A DNA stretch of 49,555 bases from Actinobacteria bacterium Ga0077560 (lineage in GTDB: Bacteria; Actinomycetota; Thermoleophilia; Miltoncostaeales; Miltoncostaeaceae). This document shows positions 1 to 8,162 of the stretch, piece after piece; position 1 is the first letter of the stretch; the number at the start of each line of letters is the position of its first letter. The notes beneath the pieces were generated by a model, which did not search any database, was not told the DNA's origin, and saw only the letters and a program-made list of their open reading frames with translations. The stretch is from NCBI GenBank assembly GCA_001464275.1, contig LNFL01000162.1, forward strand, positions 1 to 49,555, given 5' to 3'. Both the position numbers and the translations under genes were made by a program.

Positions 1-196
1 CATGGCCTCGGCCTTACGCATCGAGGCCCACTGCTTGGGCAACACAAAATGCGAGGTCCGAGAAGACAAACGAAGGGGTGGATTCGCGGCGGTCGCCATG
101 GAGACGCTCCTGTGGGTGTGGGTCGTCCCTCGAGGGTACGGCCGCGGAGTGCCCGGGGTCCAAGACCAATGCGCGCCGCATTGATAGCGTGCGGCT
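1..196. other. Upstream region without a supported gene
   Basis: No open frame here shows a recognisable protein or a convincing ribosome binding site. The segment is less GC-rich around 40-80 (an AAAATG-containing stretch) than the coding DNA. It probably holds the promoter of the LysR gene. The CAT at positions 1-3 could be the start codon of a divergent minus-strand gene lying mostly outside the window, but this cannot be judged. Confidence 0.4.
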
Positions 197-1120
197 ATGA
201 GTTTGACGCTGCAACGGCTGCGCTACTTCCTGGCGGTCGCCGACGAGCTGAACTTCACGCGCGCGGCTGAGCGCCTGCGCGTCGCGCAGCCGTCACTGAG
301 CGCCCAGGTGCGCACCCTGGAACGGGGCCTGGGGATCGAGTTGCTGCGCCGCACCACCCGGCGCGTGGAGCTCACCGACGCGGGGCGGTCGCTGCACGAG
401 GACGGCCGGCGCCTGCTGGAGGAGCTGGACCGTGCCGTGGAGCGCAGCCGCCGCGCCCACGAGCGCACCTCCGCCACGCTGCGGGTGGCGTACACCGCGA
501 GCGTGGGCTACCAGGCGCTCCCGCTCATCCTCGACGAGCTGGAGGCGGTGGCCCCCGACGTGGTGGTGAGCGCCCACCGCGCCTGGAGCACGTGGGTGAT
601 CGACGCGGTGCGCGCCGGCGACATCGACCTGGGCCTGGTGCGCGAGTTCGATGGCGCGCCCGGTCTGGTGCACGAGTGCCTGCGCCGCGAGCCCCTGGCG
701 GTGTTCGCCAGCCAGCGGCACCGCCTGGCCGGGCGCAGCAGCCTCACCGTGGCGTCGCTGGAGGGCGAGACCATCGTGGTCGTCCCGGCGTCGCTGGCCC
801 CGGGGTTCCACGACCTCACGCTCACCCTGTGCGCCCGGCGGGGGTTCACTCCGCCCACCATCGAGCTCTCCGCGCCCGACAACCGCGAGCCGCTGCTGGC
901 GCACCTCTCGCGGCACCCCGACCGGCTGTTCCTGGGGCCGGTGTCGATGTCCACGACCTCCTGGGAGGGCGTGGTGCACGTCCCGATCGCGGATGCGGAC
1001 GCCCACATGGAGCTCAGCGCGGTCTGGCCCGCCTCGGGGGCCGCGCGGTCGGTGCCCCTGGCGGTCGCCGCGGCCCGTGCGGTGGCGGATCGGGAGGGCT
1101 GGCTCGACCCGTCGGGCTGA
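197..1120 (+). CDS. LysR-family transcriptional regulator (OxyR-like context)
   Basis: A 307-residue DNA-binding regulator of normal LysR length. Residues 1-60 form the winged helix-turn-helix, with the family pattern LRYFLAVADELNFTRAAERL followed by QPSLSAQVRTLE. The remainder is the effector-binding periplasmic-protein-like domain. It lies 81 nt upstream of a same-strand peroxiredoxin gene, so peroxide-responsive control of that gene is a reasonable inference. The effector domain lacks an obvious pair of OxyR-type redox cysteines, so OxyR identity is not claimed. The ATG at 197 has no strong Shine-Dalgarno sequence, but the N-terminus matches the family start. Confidence 0.9.
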   Translation: MSLTLQRLRYFLAVADELNFTRAAERLRVAQPSLSAQVRTLERGLGIELLRRTTRRVELTDAGRSLHEDGRRLLEELDRAVERSRRAHERTSATLRVAYTASVGYQALPLILDELEAVAPDVVVSAHRAWSTWVIDAVRAGDIDLGLVREFDGAPGLVHECLRREPLAVFASQRHRLAGRSSLTVASLEGETIVVVPASLAPGFHDLTLTLCARRGFTPPTIELSAPDNREPLLAHLSRHPDRLFLGPVSMSTTSWEGVVHVPIADADAHMELSAVWPASGAARSVPLAVAAARAVADREGWLDPSG

Positions 1121-1201
1121 GGGGGTTGCCCCGCGGCCGCGCAAAGACCAAAATCCCGGGTGACTTTTCCATGTATCCGGCAGGTCCGAGGAGGACACCG
1201 C

Positions 1202-1861
1202 ATGGCGTTGCAGCTCAATGACACCGCCCCCGATTTCGTGGCGCAGACCACCGAGGGGCAGATCAGCTTCCACGAGTGGATCGGTGACTCGTGGGCGGTG
1301 CTGTTCTCCCACCCCAAGGACTTCACCCCGGTGTGCACGACCGAGCTGGGGTACATGGCCTACATCAAGCCCGAGTTCGACCGTCGCGGTGTGAAGGTGA
1401 TCGGCCTGAGCGTGGATCCGCTCGGCCGTCATGAGGAGTGGGCCAAGGACATCGCCGAGACCCAGGGCACGGCCCCGAACTTCCCGATCATCGCCGACTC
1501 GGACTTCGCGGTCGCCAAGGCCTACGGCATGCTGCCGGCCGCCGTGGACGGCGATCCGCTGGCCCGCACCCCGGCCGACAACCAGACGGTCCGCAACGTG
1601 TTCGTGATCGGGCCGGACAAGAAGATCAAGCTCATCCTGATCTACCCGATGACCACGGGCCGCAACTTCGACGAGGTGCTGCGGGTCATCGACTCGCTGC
1701 AGCTGACGGCCAATCACAAGGTGGCAACCCCGGCGCAGTGGACCGACGGTGGCGAGGTGATCATCGCGGGGTCGGTGAGCAACGACCAGGCCAAGGAGAT
1801 CTGGCCGGAGGGCTGGAAGGAGCCCAAGCCCTACATCCGGATCGTCCCGCAGCCCAGCTGA
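1202..1861 (+). CDS. 1-Cys peroxiredoxin (Prx6 type)
   Basis: A 219-residue cytosolic thiol peroxidase that reduces hydrogen peroxide and alkyl hydroperoxides. The peroxidatic cysteine is in the motif FTPVCTTELG, and the Prx6-type downstream motif SVDPLGRHEEW and the active-site arginine in NQTVRNVF are present. Length fits the Prx6 group (about 220 aa), which has a C-terminal extension and no resolving cysteine near the end. The ATG at 1202 is preceded by GAGGAGG at a proper distance. An in-frame ATG at 1169-1171 lacks such a site and would add residues unlike the family. Its LysR neighbour suggests oxidative-stress control. Confidence 0.93.
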   Translation: MALQLNDTAPDFVAQTTEGQISFHEWIGDSWAVLFSHPKDFTPVCTTELGYMAYIKPEFDRRGVKVIGLSVDPLGRHEEWAKDIAETQGTAPNFPIIADSDFAVAKAYGMLPAAVDGDPLARTPADNQTVRNVFVIGPDKKIKLILIYPMTTGRNFDEVLRVIDSLQLTANHKVATPAQWTDGGEVIIAGSVSNDQAKEIWPEGWKEPKPYIRIVPQPS

Positions 1862-1930
1862 CCCATCGTCCCGGGAGGAGCCGCACGGCTCCCCCGGGAA
1901 GTGGATCGCGCCCCCCGGGCAAGGAGGGGC

Positions 1931-2515
1931 ATGACCACCGATCACCGCACCGACGCGGCGATCATCTCGGCGTCGCTCCGGCGGCCCGAGGTGTTCGCCG
2001 CGTTGTTCGACCGGCACTTCGACCGTATCCACGGATATCTGTCGCGCCGGTTCGGGACCGAGGCCGCCGCCGACGCGGCGTCCGAGACGTTCCTGGTGGC
2101 GTTCCGCCGCCGCGGGGACTTCGACCCCGCACGCGCGAACGCGCTGCCCTGGCTATTCGGCATCGCACTCCGGGTGGCGCGCTCCCAGCGCCGCGCCGAA
2201 CGCCGGATGCTCCGCGACCCCGGCGTGCACGACATCCCGCCGGAGCCCCACGCCGCCGCCGACGCCCGCCTGGGCGCCGCCGAGCGCGAGGCGCTGCGCC
2301 TGGCGCTCGCGCGGCTGCGGCGCCCCGAACGTGACGCGCTGACCCTGTTCGCCCTCGCGGACCTCACCTACGAGGAGATCGCCACGGCCATGGACACCAC
2401 GCCCGGCACCGTGGCCTCACGCATCTCCCGCGCCCGCGCGCGCCTGTCCGGCGACCTTCCCGGACTGCGCCCGTCCTCCACGCCGACCCCCAAGGAGGCC
2501 GTCGATGGCCGCTGA
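1931..2515 (+). CDS. RNA polymerase sigma factor, ECF subfamily
   Basis: A 194-residue alternative sigma factor. Region 2 spans about residues 20-90 (FAALFDRHFDRIHGYLSRRF, then a SETFLVAFRRR segment). Region 4 spans about 115-180, with RRPERDALTLFALADLTYEEIA and a recognition helix around TPGTVASRISRARARL. The ATG at 1931 has AAGGAGG 4 nt upstream. An upstream in-frame ATG would add ten low-complexity residues. The stop overlaps the start of the next gene, so the two are translationally coupled and the downstream product is probably its membrane-linked partner or regulator. Target promoters cannot be told from this window. Confidence 0.92.
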   Translation: MTTDHRTDAAIISASLRRPEVFAALFDRHFDRIHGYLSRRFGTEAAADAASETFLVAFRRRGDFDPARANALPWLFGIALRVARSQRRAERRMLRDPGVHDIPPEPHAAADARLGAAEREALRLALARLRRPERDALTLFALADLTYEEIATAMDTTPGTVASRISRARARLSGDLPGLRPSSTPTPKEAVDGR

Positions 2516-3533
2516 CACCATCCACCGCGTCGACGCCGCGTACCCACCCGCCGGGGATGCGGACGGCGCGCGCGAGGCGGCGCTGCACGCGCTCGCCCGC
2601 GAGATCGACGGCACCCCGCGCCGGCCCCGCCGCCGGGCGCTGATGGTCGCCACCGGCGCGGTGGCGGTGACGCTGGCGGGTGCGGGCGTGGTGGGCCTGG
2701 TCCTCCCCGGCGATGGGGGGCAGGGGCTCGCCCGCGCCGATGCCGCCACCGTGCGCGTGCTGGAGACCGGCGCCGATGCTGCCGAACGCGCCCCCGGCGG
2801 GCCGGTCGTGGGGCGGGGGCAGTACCTGTACACCCACTCCCAGAACCTCGTCCAGGTCACCTCGGTCGCCGTCGGTGGGGCTGAGACGACGTACCTCGAA
2901 CGGAACGAACGGCGCAGCTGGATCGGCCCGGACGGCAGCCTGCGGCTCGTCAGCGACAGCGCGGCCGTGCGGTTCCTCACCGGAGACCGCGCCGCGTACG
3001 AGGCCGAGCGGGCACGCCTGACGCAGGAGGGCCCCTCGGATGACCGCTACCCGGGCGAGGACGTCACGACGGCGGACGCCTTCGCGAACGCCGGCGCGTC
3101 CGACGCCGATCTGGCCGAACGGTACGACGACCCCCAGGCCGCCGCCGACCTGCTGCATGAGGCCGCCGGCCGGTACGGGGGCAAGGAGGCGGTCGACGAG
3201 ATGTTCGTCATGGTGGGCGACGGCCTGCGCGAGAGCGACCTCTCCCCACGCGCCCGGGCCGCCCTGTTCCGCGCCGCCGCCTACATCCCCGGTGTGATGG
3301 CCGACGGCGAGGCCCGCGACTCGGCCGGCCGGGCCGGTATCGCCGTGTCCCGTGAGCAGGACGGCGTTCGCGAAGAGCTCATCTTCGATCCGCGGACGTC
3401 GGCGCTGCTCGAGGAGCGCAGCGTCGTGACCGGCCCGGTGGACCGGCTCCCGGGGGTACCCCCCGGGACCGTCATCAGCCGTGGTACCTACCTGGAGACC
3501 GGTGTCGTGGACTCCGACACCGCGACACCGTGA
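2505..3533 (+). CDS. Membrane-anchored CU044_5270-like protein, sigma-factor partner
   Basis: A 342-residue protein whose start overlaps the sigma-factor gene by 11 nt. It has a short cytoplasmic N-terminus with a basic cluster (RRPRRRALM), one transmembrane segment at about residues 47-67, and a large extracytoplasmic domain. This architecture and the sigma-factor linkage match the CU044_5270-like family common in actinobacteria. I see no HxxxCxxC zinc anti-sigma motif in the short cytoplasmic part, so an anti-sigma role is inferred from position only. A very strong hairpin follows the gene at 3572-3607. Confidence 0.7.
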   Translation: MAADTIHRVDAAYPPAGDADGAREAALHALAREIDGTPRRPRRRALMVATGAVAVTLAGAGVVGLVLPGDGGQGLARADAATVRVLETGADAAERAPGGPVVGRGQYLYTHSQNLVQVTSVAVGGAETTYLERNERRSWIGPDGSLRLVSDSAAVRFLTGDRAAYEAERARLTQEGPSDDRYPGEDVTTADAFANAGASDADLAERYDDPQAAADLLHEAAGRYGGKEAVDEMFVMVGDGLRESDLSPRARAALFRAAAYIPGVMADGEARDSAGRAGIAVSREQDGVREELIFDPRTSALLEERSVVTGPVDRLPGVPPGTVISRGTYLETGVVDSDTATP

Positions 3534-3571
3534 CCGGTCCCTCCGGGGCTGGACCGGGAGCGACGGGAACG

Positions 3572-3607
3572 GGACCCCGGCGGGCGGCTATCCGCCCGCC
3601 GGGGTCC
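3572..3607. terminator. Bidirectional intrinsic terminator, 16-bp stem
   Basis: A perfect 16-bp stem (3572-3587 with 3592-3607) encloses the four-base loop CTAT. It sits between two convergent genes. The last five codons and the stop of the minus-strand gene lie inside the hairpin, so it probably ends transcription in both directions. There is no long T-run, which is common in very GC-rich genomes. Confidence 0.75.
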
Positions 3608-3914
3608 TCACCACACGGACCGCGGTGCCGCGCGCGCTGACGTAGACGTCGAACTCGACGCCGTCCCGCCGGGTCACCTCGATCTCCCAGCGGGCGCCGA
3701 AGTCGTCCTCGCGCGCCGCATCGGTCACGCGGGCCGGCTGACCCGACCGGCGCTCGATGAACCGGCGGGCGATCCGGCTCGCCCGGGCACGGGTCACGGG
3801 CGCGGCGGTCTCCCGGGCGGTCGAGCGCGCCGTCGTCGCGGCGACGGCACGGGCCGGGGGCGGGGCGCCGCCGGCAGCGAGGAGGGCGGAGACCATGATC
3901 TCGGCGAGGGGCAT
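3588..3914 (-). CDS. Small PepSY-like domain protein
   Basis: A 108-residue protein. The N-terminal third is Ala-rich and weakly hydrophobic. Residues about 45-105 read like a PepSY module: a helix (RASRIARRFIERRSG) followed by WEIEVTRRDGVEFDVYVSA and a final strand carrying VRVV. PepSY modules are typically extracytoplasmic inhibitory or binding modules. A clean GGAGG lies 5 nt before the ATG at 3914, supporting a real gene despite its small size. It is separated from the trp genes by 93 nt on the same strand and may be independent of them. Confidence 0.6.
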   Translation of the reverse strand: MPLAEIMVSALLAAGGAPPPARAVAATTARSTARETAAPVTRARASRIARRFIERRSGQPARVTDAAREDDFGARWEIEVTRRDGVEFDVYVSARGTAVRVVRTPAGG

Positions 3915-4007
3915 CGGTCCTCCAGTCCTGATTGACGAATGCGAAATCAGGATACGAGGGTCCGACGTCCGCGCGTTGATGACGCGTTCCGCGGCGACCT
4001 GCGCGGC

Positions 4008-4667
4008 TCAGGCGGCGCGCACGGCGGCAATGAAGGCGGCCACCAGAGCCGGGTCCTTCACGTGGCCTGGCCCCTCCACACCCGAGATCACGTCCACCAC
4101 GGCCGGCCGCACCTCACGAATGGTCTGGGCGACGTTCCCGGGGGTCAGCCCCCCGGCCAGGACCACCGGGACGCCGACCGCATGCACCACCCGGCGCACG
4201 AAGCCCCGGTCCACCGCCACACCGGTCCCGGCGGGACGCGCCGAGGACTTGGAGTCCACCAGCAGCTCCCCGGCCCCGGCGGCCACGAACGACCGGCCCA
4301 GGGTGATCCAGTCCGCCGGATCGGGGTCCGGGGCGTCCACGTCGATCCGCAGGGCCTTGATGACGGGTATGCCACGCGCGGCGACCGCCGCCACCACCTC
4401 GGCGGGGCCGTCGTCGTGGATCTGCACCATGTCCGGCGCCAGGTCGCGGACGATGCCGAGGATCGCGTGCGCGTCGCCGCCGACGACCGCCACGCGCAGC
4501 ACGCCGGGCGGGACGGCGGCCATGAGCTCCCGCGCCCGGTCGCGGGTGAGGTTCCACGGGTTGTCCTGCGGATACTCGACCACGAACCCCAGCCGGTCGG
4601 CGCCGGCGGCCACCGCCGCGGCGACCTCCTCCGGCCGGGTCATGCCGCAGATCTTGACCCGGGTCAT
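4008..4667 (-). CDS. trpF: Phosphoribosylanthranilate isomerase, divergent type
   Basis: A 219-residue TIM barrel that isomerises N-(5-phosphoribosyl)anthranilate in tryptophan synthesis. The catalytic cysteine is in VKICGMT and the general acid/base aspartate in LLVDSKSS. The phosphate-binding loops are LAGGLTPGNV and VISGVEGPG. It departs from the common bacterial form: the usual SPRxV loop is NPWNL, the usual QLHG is QIHDDG, and VDVSSGVE is VDVISGVE. These features recall archaeal-type sequences. The ATG overlaps the trpC stop by 4 nt. It is last in the trpD-trpC-trpF order. Confidence 0.88.
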   Translation of the reverse strand: MTRVKICGMTRPEEVAAAVAAGADRLGFVVEYPQDNPWNLTRDRARELMAAVPPGVLRVAVVGGDAHAILGIVRDLAPDMVQIHDDGPAEVVAAVAARGIPVIKALRIDVDAPDPDPADWITLGRSFVAAGAGELLVDSKSSARPAGTGVAVDRGFVRRVVHAVGVPVVLAGGLTPGNVAQTIREVRPAVVDVISGVEGPGHVKDPALVAAFIAAVRAA

Positions 4668-5386
4668 CGGGCGGGCGGCCAGCCCACGGCGATCAGCGAC
4701 TCCACCATGGCCCGGGTGTCGGGCGCGGTGAGGATGGCGGTGCCCACCAGCACGGCGTCGGCCCCGGCGTCGCGCGCCCGGCGGGCGTCCTCCGGCCCGG
4801 CGATCGCGCTCTCGGACAGCACCACCGCGTCCGGCGGGAACGCCGCCACCATGCGCTCGGTGCGGCCCACGTCGCCGTCGTCCACCTCGCCGATGCGGAT
4901 GTCGCGGTTGTTCACGCCCAGCACGTCCGGTCGCAGGCCCAGATCGGCGATCACCGCCAGGTCGGCGGGATCGTGGACCTCCACCAGTGTCTCCAGGCCC
5001 TCGGCGTGCGCGGCCTCGTGGAGCGGCCCGATCGCGTCGCCCAGCATGTTCACGGTGAGCAGCACGATCTGGACGCCCGCCTCCCGCGAGTCGCGCATGT
5101 CCTGCGCGCCGCGCGGGAAGTCCTTGCGCAGGATCGGCACGTCCACCAGCGGGCGGATGCGCCGCACGATGTCCAGGTCGCCGCCGAAGTCCACGGGCTC
5201 GGTGACCACCGAGATCCCGGCCACGGGCAGCGCCCCGTAGACGCGGGCCAGGTCCTCGGGGGTCCGTCCCCGCAGCAGGTCGCCCTCCTTGGGCGACCGC
5301 ACCTTGATCTCGGCCAGGACCGGGAGATGCCCCTGGGCCTGGCGGCGGCGGATCGATGCGACCAGACCCGCCGCCGGTGCCGTCAT
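4664..5386 (-). CDS. trpC: Indole-3-glycerol-phosphate synthase, divergent type
   Basis: A 240-residue TIM barrel that closes the indole ring of carboxyphenylamino-deoxyribulose phosphate. All expected catalytic positions are visible: Glu and Lys in AEIKVRSP, Lys in LRKDF, Glu in LVEVHD, Asn in GVNNRD, and Glu-Ser in LSESAI. The last motif has Ala where most enzymes have Gly. The segment KVRSPKEGDLLRGR differs from the usual K(R/K)(A/S)SPSKG and resembles archaeal enzymes from memory. It starts 4 nt after the trpD stop and overlaps trpF, so the three are one transcription unit. Confidence 0.9.
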   Translation of the reverse strand: MTAPAAGLVASIRRRQAQGHLPVLAEIKVRSPKEGDLLRGRTPEDLARVYGALPVAGISVVTEPVDFGGDLDIVRRIRPLVDVPILRKDFPRGAQDMRDSREAGVQIVLLTVNMLGDAIGPLHEAAHAEGLETLVEVHDPADLAVIADLGLRPDVLGVNNRDIRIGEVDDGDVGRTERMVAAFPPDAVVLSESAIAGPEDARRARDAGADAVLVGTAILTAPDTRAMVESLIAVGWPPAR

Positions 5387-5390
5387 GCGG

Positions 5391-6428
5391 TCACACCTCC
5401 TGGGATGCGGCGGCGACCTCCGCGAGCTTCCGGGCCGCGGCGCCGGACTCGATGGTGGTGCGCGCCAGCTCCAGGCCCTTCTCGGGGCTGTCGGCGAGGC
5501 CCGCCACGTACAGCGCGAACGCGCTGTTGAGCAGCAGGAAGTCCTTCCGGGGGCCGGTGTCCTGACCGTCGAAGATCGCCCGGATCGCGTCGGCGTTGAA
5601 CTGCGGGGAGCCGCCGGCGACGTCCTCCAGCGTGCAGCGCGACAGGCCCAGGTCCTCCGGCGCCACCTCGTACTTGGTGATCGACCCGTCCTTGATCTCG
5701 GCGATGCTGGTGCGCCCGAGGATCGAGATCTCGTCGAGGCCGTCCAGGCCGTGCGCCACCAGCACGTGCGTCATGTCCAGCTGCGCCACGACCTCGGCGA
5801 CCATGGACACCAGCTCGGGCCGGTACACGCCCAGCAGGTGCCGCGGGGCGCCGGCCGGGTTGATGAGCGGGCCGATGATGGTGAAGAAGATCGTCTTGAT
5901 CCCAAGGGCCTGCTCGGGGAAGAACACCTTCAGCATCAGCGGGTGGAAGCTGGGCGCGTACAGGAAGCTCCAGCCCACGCGCTCGATCAGCGCCTCGCCC
6001 TGCGGCGGGGCCAGCTCCACCGCGATCCCGAGCGCCTCCAGCGCGTCGGCGCTCCCGGAGGACGACGAGATGGAGCGGCTGCCGTGCTTGGCGACCTTCG
6101 CGCCGGCGGCCGCGCACACCAGGGAGTTGGCGGAGCTGACGTTGAAGGTGGTGAGCCCGCCACCGGTGCCGCACATGTCCACCAGGTCGCCGTCGACCTT
6201 CGGCTCGATCTGCACGCAGTTCGCGCGCATCGCCCGGGTGATGTAGGTGACCTCGTCGATGCTGGGCCCCTTCATCAGCAGGGCGACCAGCCACCCGGCG
6301 ATCTGGGCCTCGGTGACCTCGTCGTCGCGCATCGCCTCGATGAAGTCGAAGATCTCACGCTCGGTGAGGTCCTGGTTCTGCGTCAGCTTGCCCAGCGCGT
6401 TGCGGGTCACCTGCGCGCCTGTGCTCAT
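5391..6428 (-). CDS. trpD: Anthranilate phosphoribosyltransferase, divergent type
   Basis: A 345-residue enzyme transferring phosphoribose from PRPP to anthranilate. The glycine-rich PRPP loop is CGTGGGLTTFNVSSAN, followed by KHGSRSISSSSGSADALEALG and IGPLINPAG. Compared with common TrpD proteins, the Asn of KHGNR, which contacts anthranilate, is Ser, and GTGGDG is GTGGGL. Length is normal. It is the first gene of trpD-trpC-trpF. The broken AsnC/Lrp-type gene lies 11 nt upstream of its ATG on the same strand. trpE, trpG, trpA and trpB are not in this window. Confidence 0.88.
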   Translation of the reverse strand: MSTGAQVTRNALGKLTQNQDLTEREIFDFIEAMRDDEVTEAQIAGWLVALLMKGPSIDEVTYITRAMRANCVQIEPKVDGDLVDMCGTGGGLTTFNVSSANSLVCAAAGAKVAKHGSRSISSSSGSADALEALGIAVELAPPQGEALIERVGWSFLYAPSFHPLMLKVFFPEQALGIKTIFFTIIGPLINPAGAPRHLLGVYRPELVSMVAEVVAQLDMTHVLVAHGLDGLDEISILGRTSIAEIKDGSITKYEVAPEDLGLSRCTLEDVAGGSPQFNADAIRAIFDGQDTGPRKDFLLLNSAFALYVAGLADSPEKGLELARTTIESGAAARKLAEVAAASQEV

Positions 6429-6439
6429 TCGCGTGCCTC

Positions 6440-6660
6440 TCAGAACTTGTAGGTGTGGAATCCCATGAGCGTCTCGGTGTTGATGATCCCGCCGACGCCC
6501 TGCAACCGCTCGGTGATGACCTCCGCCATGTGCTCGTACTCCTGCACCTGGACCTTCACGACCAGGTCGTACGCGCCGGCGGTGGACAGCACCTCGGTGA
6601 CGTCCGGGATCTGGCGACCTGCCCGCCCTCCACGTTCATGAGCACGATCGCCGTGACCAT
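6440..6660 (-). pseudogene. Frame-broken AsnC/Lrp ligand-binding domain protein
   Basis: Stand-alone Lrp/AsnC effector-binding proteins are about 75-80 residues and bind amino acids. The N-terminus (MVTAIVLMNVEGGQV) begins at the ATG at 6660 behind a strong GGAGGAG, but that frame then runs into unrelated sequence. The rest of the domain (QIPDVTEVLSTAGAYDLVVKV through GFHTYKF) continues in another frame to a stop at 6440 and has no start of its own. Compared with the family, about six or seven residues are missing at the junction near 6610-6620. The length is 1 nt short of a multiple of three. It could be real decay or an assembly error. Its place just before trpD suggests a former role in amino-acid sensing. 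Confidence 0.75.
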
Positions 6661-6781
6661 GTCTGCTCCTCCGGATTGCGGGCCCCATCCCCGGGCCGAT
6701 GGACGGGCCATTCTCTCCACGGGGGTGCTTGCCGGTGCAAGACCCGGCGGCCGGCGGGGTCTCGCGGGGTACCCTCGTGGG
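6661..6781. promoter_or_regulatory. Divergent intergenic region, AsnC fragment/trp operon and DUF1684 gene
   Basis: This 121-nt gap separates the minus-strand AsnC-trpDCF unit from a plus-strand gene and must hold both start regions. The minus-strand SD (GGAGGAG) is at 6666-6672. It contains GC-rich inverted segments (GGCCC...GGGCC around 6682-6698). I cannot identify an operator or a Trp-codon leader peptide. Confidence 0.4.
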
Positions 6782-7399
6782 ATGGACCGTCCGCTGGAGC
6801 TCATGGACTGGAAGCGCCGCGTCGCGGCGATGTACGCCGCGGTGCGCGAGGGGGACGGCGACCCCGAGGCCGTGCAGGCGTTCCGCCGGGGCAAGGACGC
6901 GCTGTTCGCCGGGCATCCGCAGTCGCCGCTCCCCGAGGACCGGCGGGCGGCTTTCACCGGGCTGCCGTACTTCCCGCACGACCCCGCGTGGCGCGTGGCG
7001 GCGCACCTGGAACCGGAACCGGACGGGCCGGAGCTCGTGATCCCCACCAGCACCGGGGAGCCCACGCGGTTCCTGCGTGTGGGCTTCGTGTCGCCGGTCC
7101 TGGGCGGCGCCGCCGTGCGGTTGGCCGTCTACTGGCTCCAGGGGTACGGCGGCGGGGTGTTCCTGCCGTTCCGGGACGCCCTCGCGGGCCGGCAGACCTA
7201 CGGTGGTGGCCGCTACCTGCTGGACACCGTGAAGGGCGCGGACCTGGGGACGGCCGGCGACGGCGCCCTGGTGCTGGACTTCAACATGGCGTTCAACCCG
7301 TCGTGCGCGTACGACCCGAGATGGAGCTGCCCGCTGGCGCCTCCGGAGAACGTGTTGGACATCGCCGTCACGGCGGGGGAGATGGCGCCCGGCGCCTGA
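6782..7399 (+). CDS. DUF1684 domain protein
   Basis: A 205-residue cytosolic protein matching the DUF1684 pattern. The N-terminal part holds a WKRRVAAMYAAVRE helix and LPYFPHDPAWRV. The C-terminal hallmark is FRDALAGRQTYGGGRYLLDT, then LDFNMAFNPSCAYDPRWSCPL and a final AGE. No enzymatic function is established for the family that I know of. I place the start at the ATG at 6782, where the family homology begins, although the reading frame stays open further upstream. The 3' end overlaps the convergent regulator gene by 32 nt. Confidence 0.85.
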   Translation: MDRPLELMDWKRRVAAMYAAVREGDGDPEAVQAFRRGKDALFAGHPQSPLPEDRRAAFTGLPYFPHDPAWRVAAHLEPEPDGPELVIPTSTGEPTRFLRVGFVSPVLGGAAVRLAVYWLQGYGGGVFLPFRDALAGRQTYGGGRYLLDTVKGADLGTAGDGALVLDFNMAFNPSCAYDPRWSCPLAPPENVLDIAVTAGEMAPGA

Positions 7400-8075
7400 C
7401 CCGTCCGCCGCCGCGCCGCGGAGTGGCGCCTGCATCGGACTCCCCGGCCGGGATCACCTCGGCGCGCTCGATGCGGTCCAGGCGGAACTGCCGCGGCTCG
7501 TCCAGCGTGAGGTCGTGCGCGTTGAGCAGGGTCATCGTCCGCTCGAGCACCAGGGCGTCGATGCGGATGAGGCGAACGCTCGTGCCGCGCGCGCCCGCGT
7601 AGGTGATGCGCAGCGGGGTCCGGTGCACCCACGCGTGCTCGACGGCGTCCCGCACGTGGACCGGGGCCGGCGCCGCGGGCACGCCGACCCAGGCCAGCGT
7701 CGACGCCAGCCGGTCGACCTCCGCCTGCCGTGCCTTCGGCAGCGCCCCCTGCACCTTGTCGGTCGCCGAGCGCACCGTCTCGATGAACGGCAGCAGGCGG
7801 CTGCGCTCCAGCCAGCGTCCCGCCGCCACCAGGATGGCGGCCTCGTGCGGGGTGAAGTTGACCGGCGGCAGGGTGTAGGCGCTGTCGAGCGCCAGCCCGC
7901 CGCCGCGCCCGCGCTCCCCGGTCACCGGGACCGCGGCCGCCCGGAGGGCCGCCAGGTCGCGGTGGACGGTGCGCACCGAGACCTCGAAACGCTCGGCCAG
8001 CTGCTCGGCGGTGATGCCCGTGCGCCGCGCTCGCAGGAGCTCGGTCATGGCGAACAGGCGGTCGGTCCTGCGCAT
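7368..8075 (-). CDS. YafY-type HTH regulator with WYL-like domain
   Basis: A 235-residue transcriptional regulator. Residues 1-60 are a winged HTH (MRRTDRLFAMTELLRARR, then ITAEQLAERFEVSVRTVHRDL). A central segment follows, and the C-terminal WYL-like domain ends QFRLDRIERAEV. The WYL triplet itself is degenerate. The start at 8075 matches the family N-terminus. An ATG at 8100 is also in frame, and neither has a clear SD, so the message may be leaderless. The gene diverges from the RidA-like gene, which is a likely target by position. Confidence 0.85.
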   Translation of the reverse strand: MRRTDRLFAMTELLRARRTGITAEQLAERFEVSVRTVHRDLAALRAAAVPVTGERGRGGGLALDSAYTLPPVNFTPHEAAILVAAGRWLERSRLLPFIETVRSATDKVQGALPKARQAEVDRLASTLAWVGVPAAPAPVHVRDAVEHAWVHRTPLRITYAGARGTSVRLIRIDALVLERTMTLLNAHDLTLDEPRQFRLDRIERAEVIPAGESDAGATPRRGGGRVRRRAPSPPP

Positions 8076-8162
8076 GCGACGGAGGATGGCACAAAACATG
8101 ACATACAGCTGACAACGGGGTCTGCCACGGTGCCCGGGCACACCGAAAACGAGGAGGCTCCA
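8076..8162. promoter_or_regulatory. Divergent promoter region between WYL regulator and RidA-like gene
   Basis: This 87-nt gap is AT-richer than its surroundings. It contains TGACATACAGCTGACA at 8099-8114, where the pentamer TGACA occurs twice 11 nt apart around a CAGCTG palindrome. Such spacing could be a regulator half-site pair. Assignment as an operator is inference only. GAGGAGG before the ATG at 8163 is the RidA-like ribosome binding site. Confidence 0.4.

Noticed and set aside
293-2032. Long open frame antisense to the LysR and peroxiredoxin genes
   Set aside because: High-GC shadow frame. Translation is Arg/Gly/His-rich without any family pattern, while the opposite strand encodes two clear proteins.
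6455-6781. N-terminal extension of the DUF1684 gene
   Set aside because: The open frame runs antisense through the AsnC fragment. Family homology starts at the ATG at 6782.
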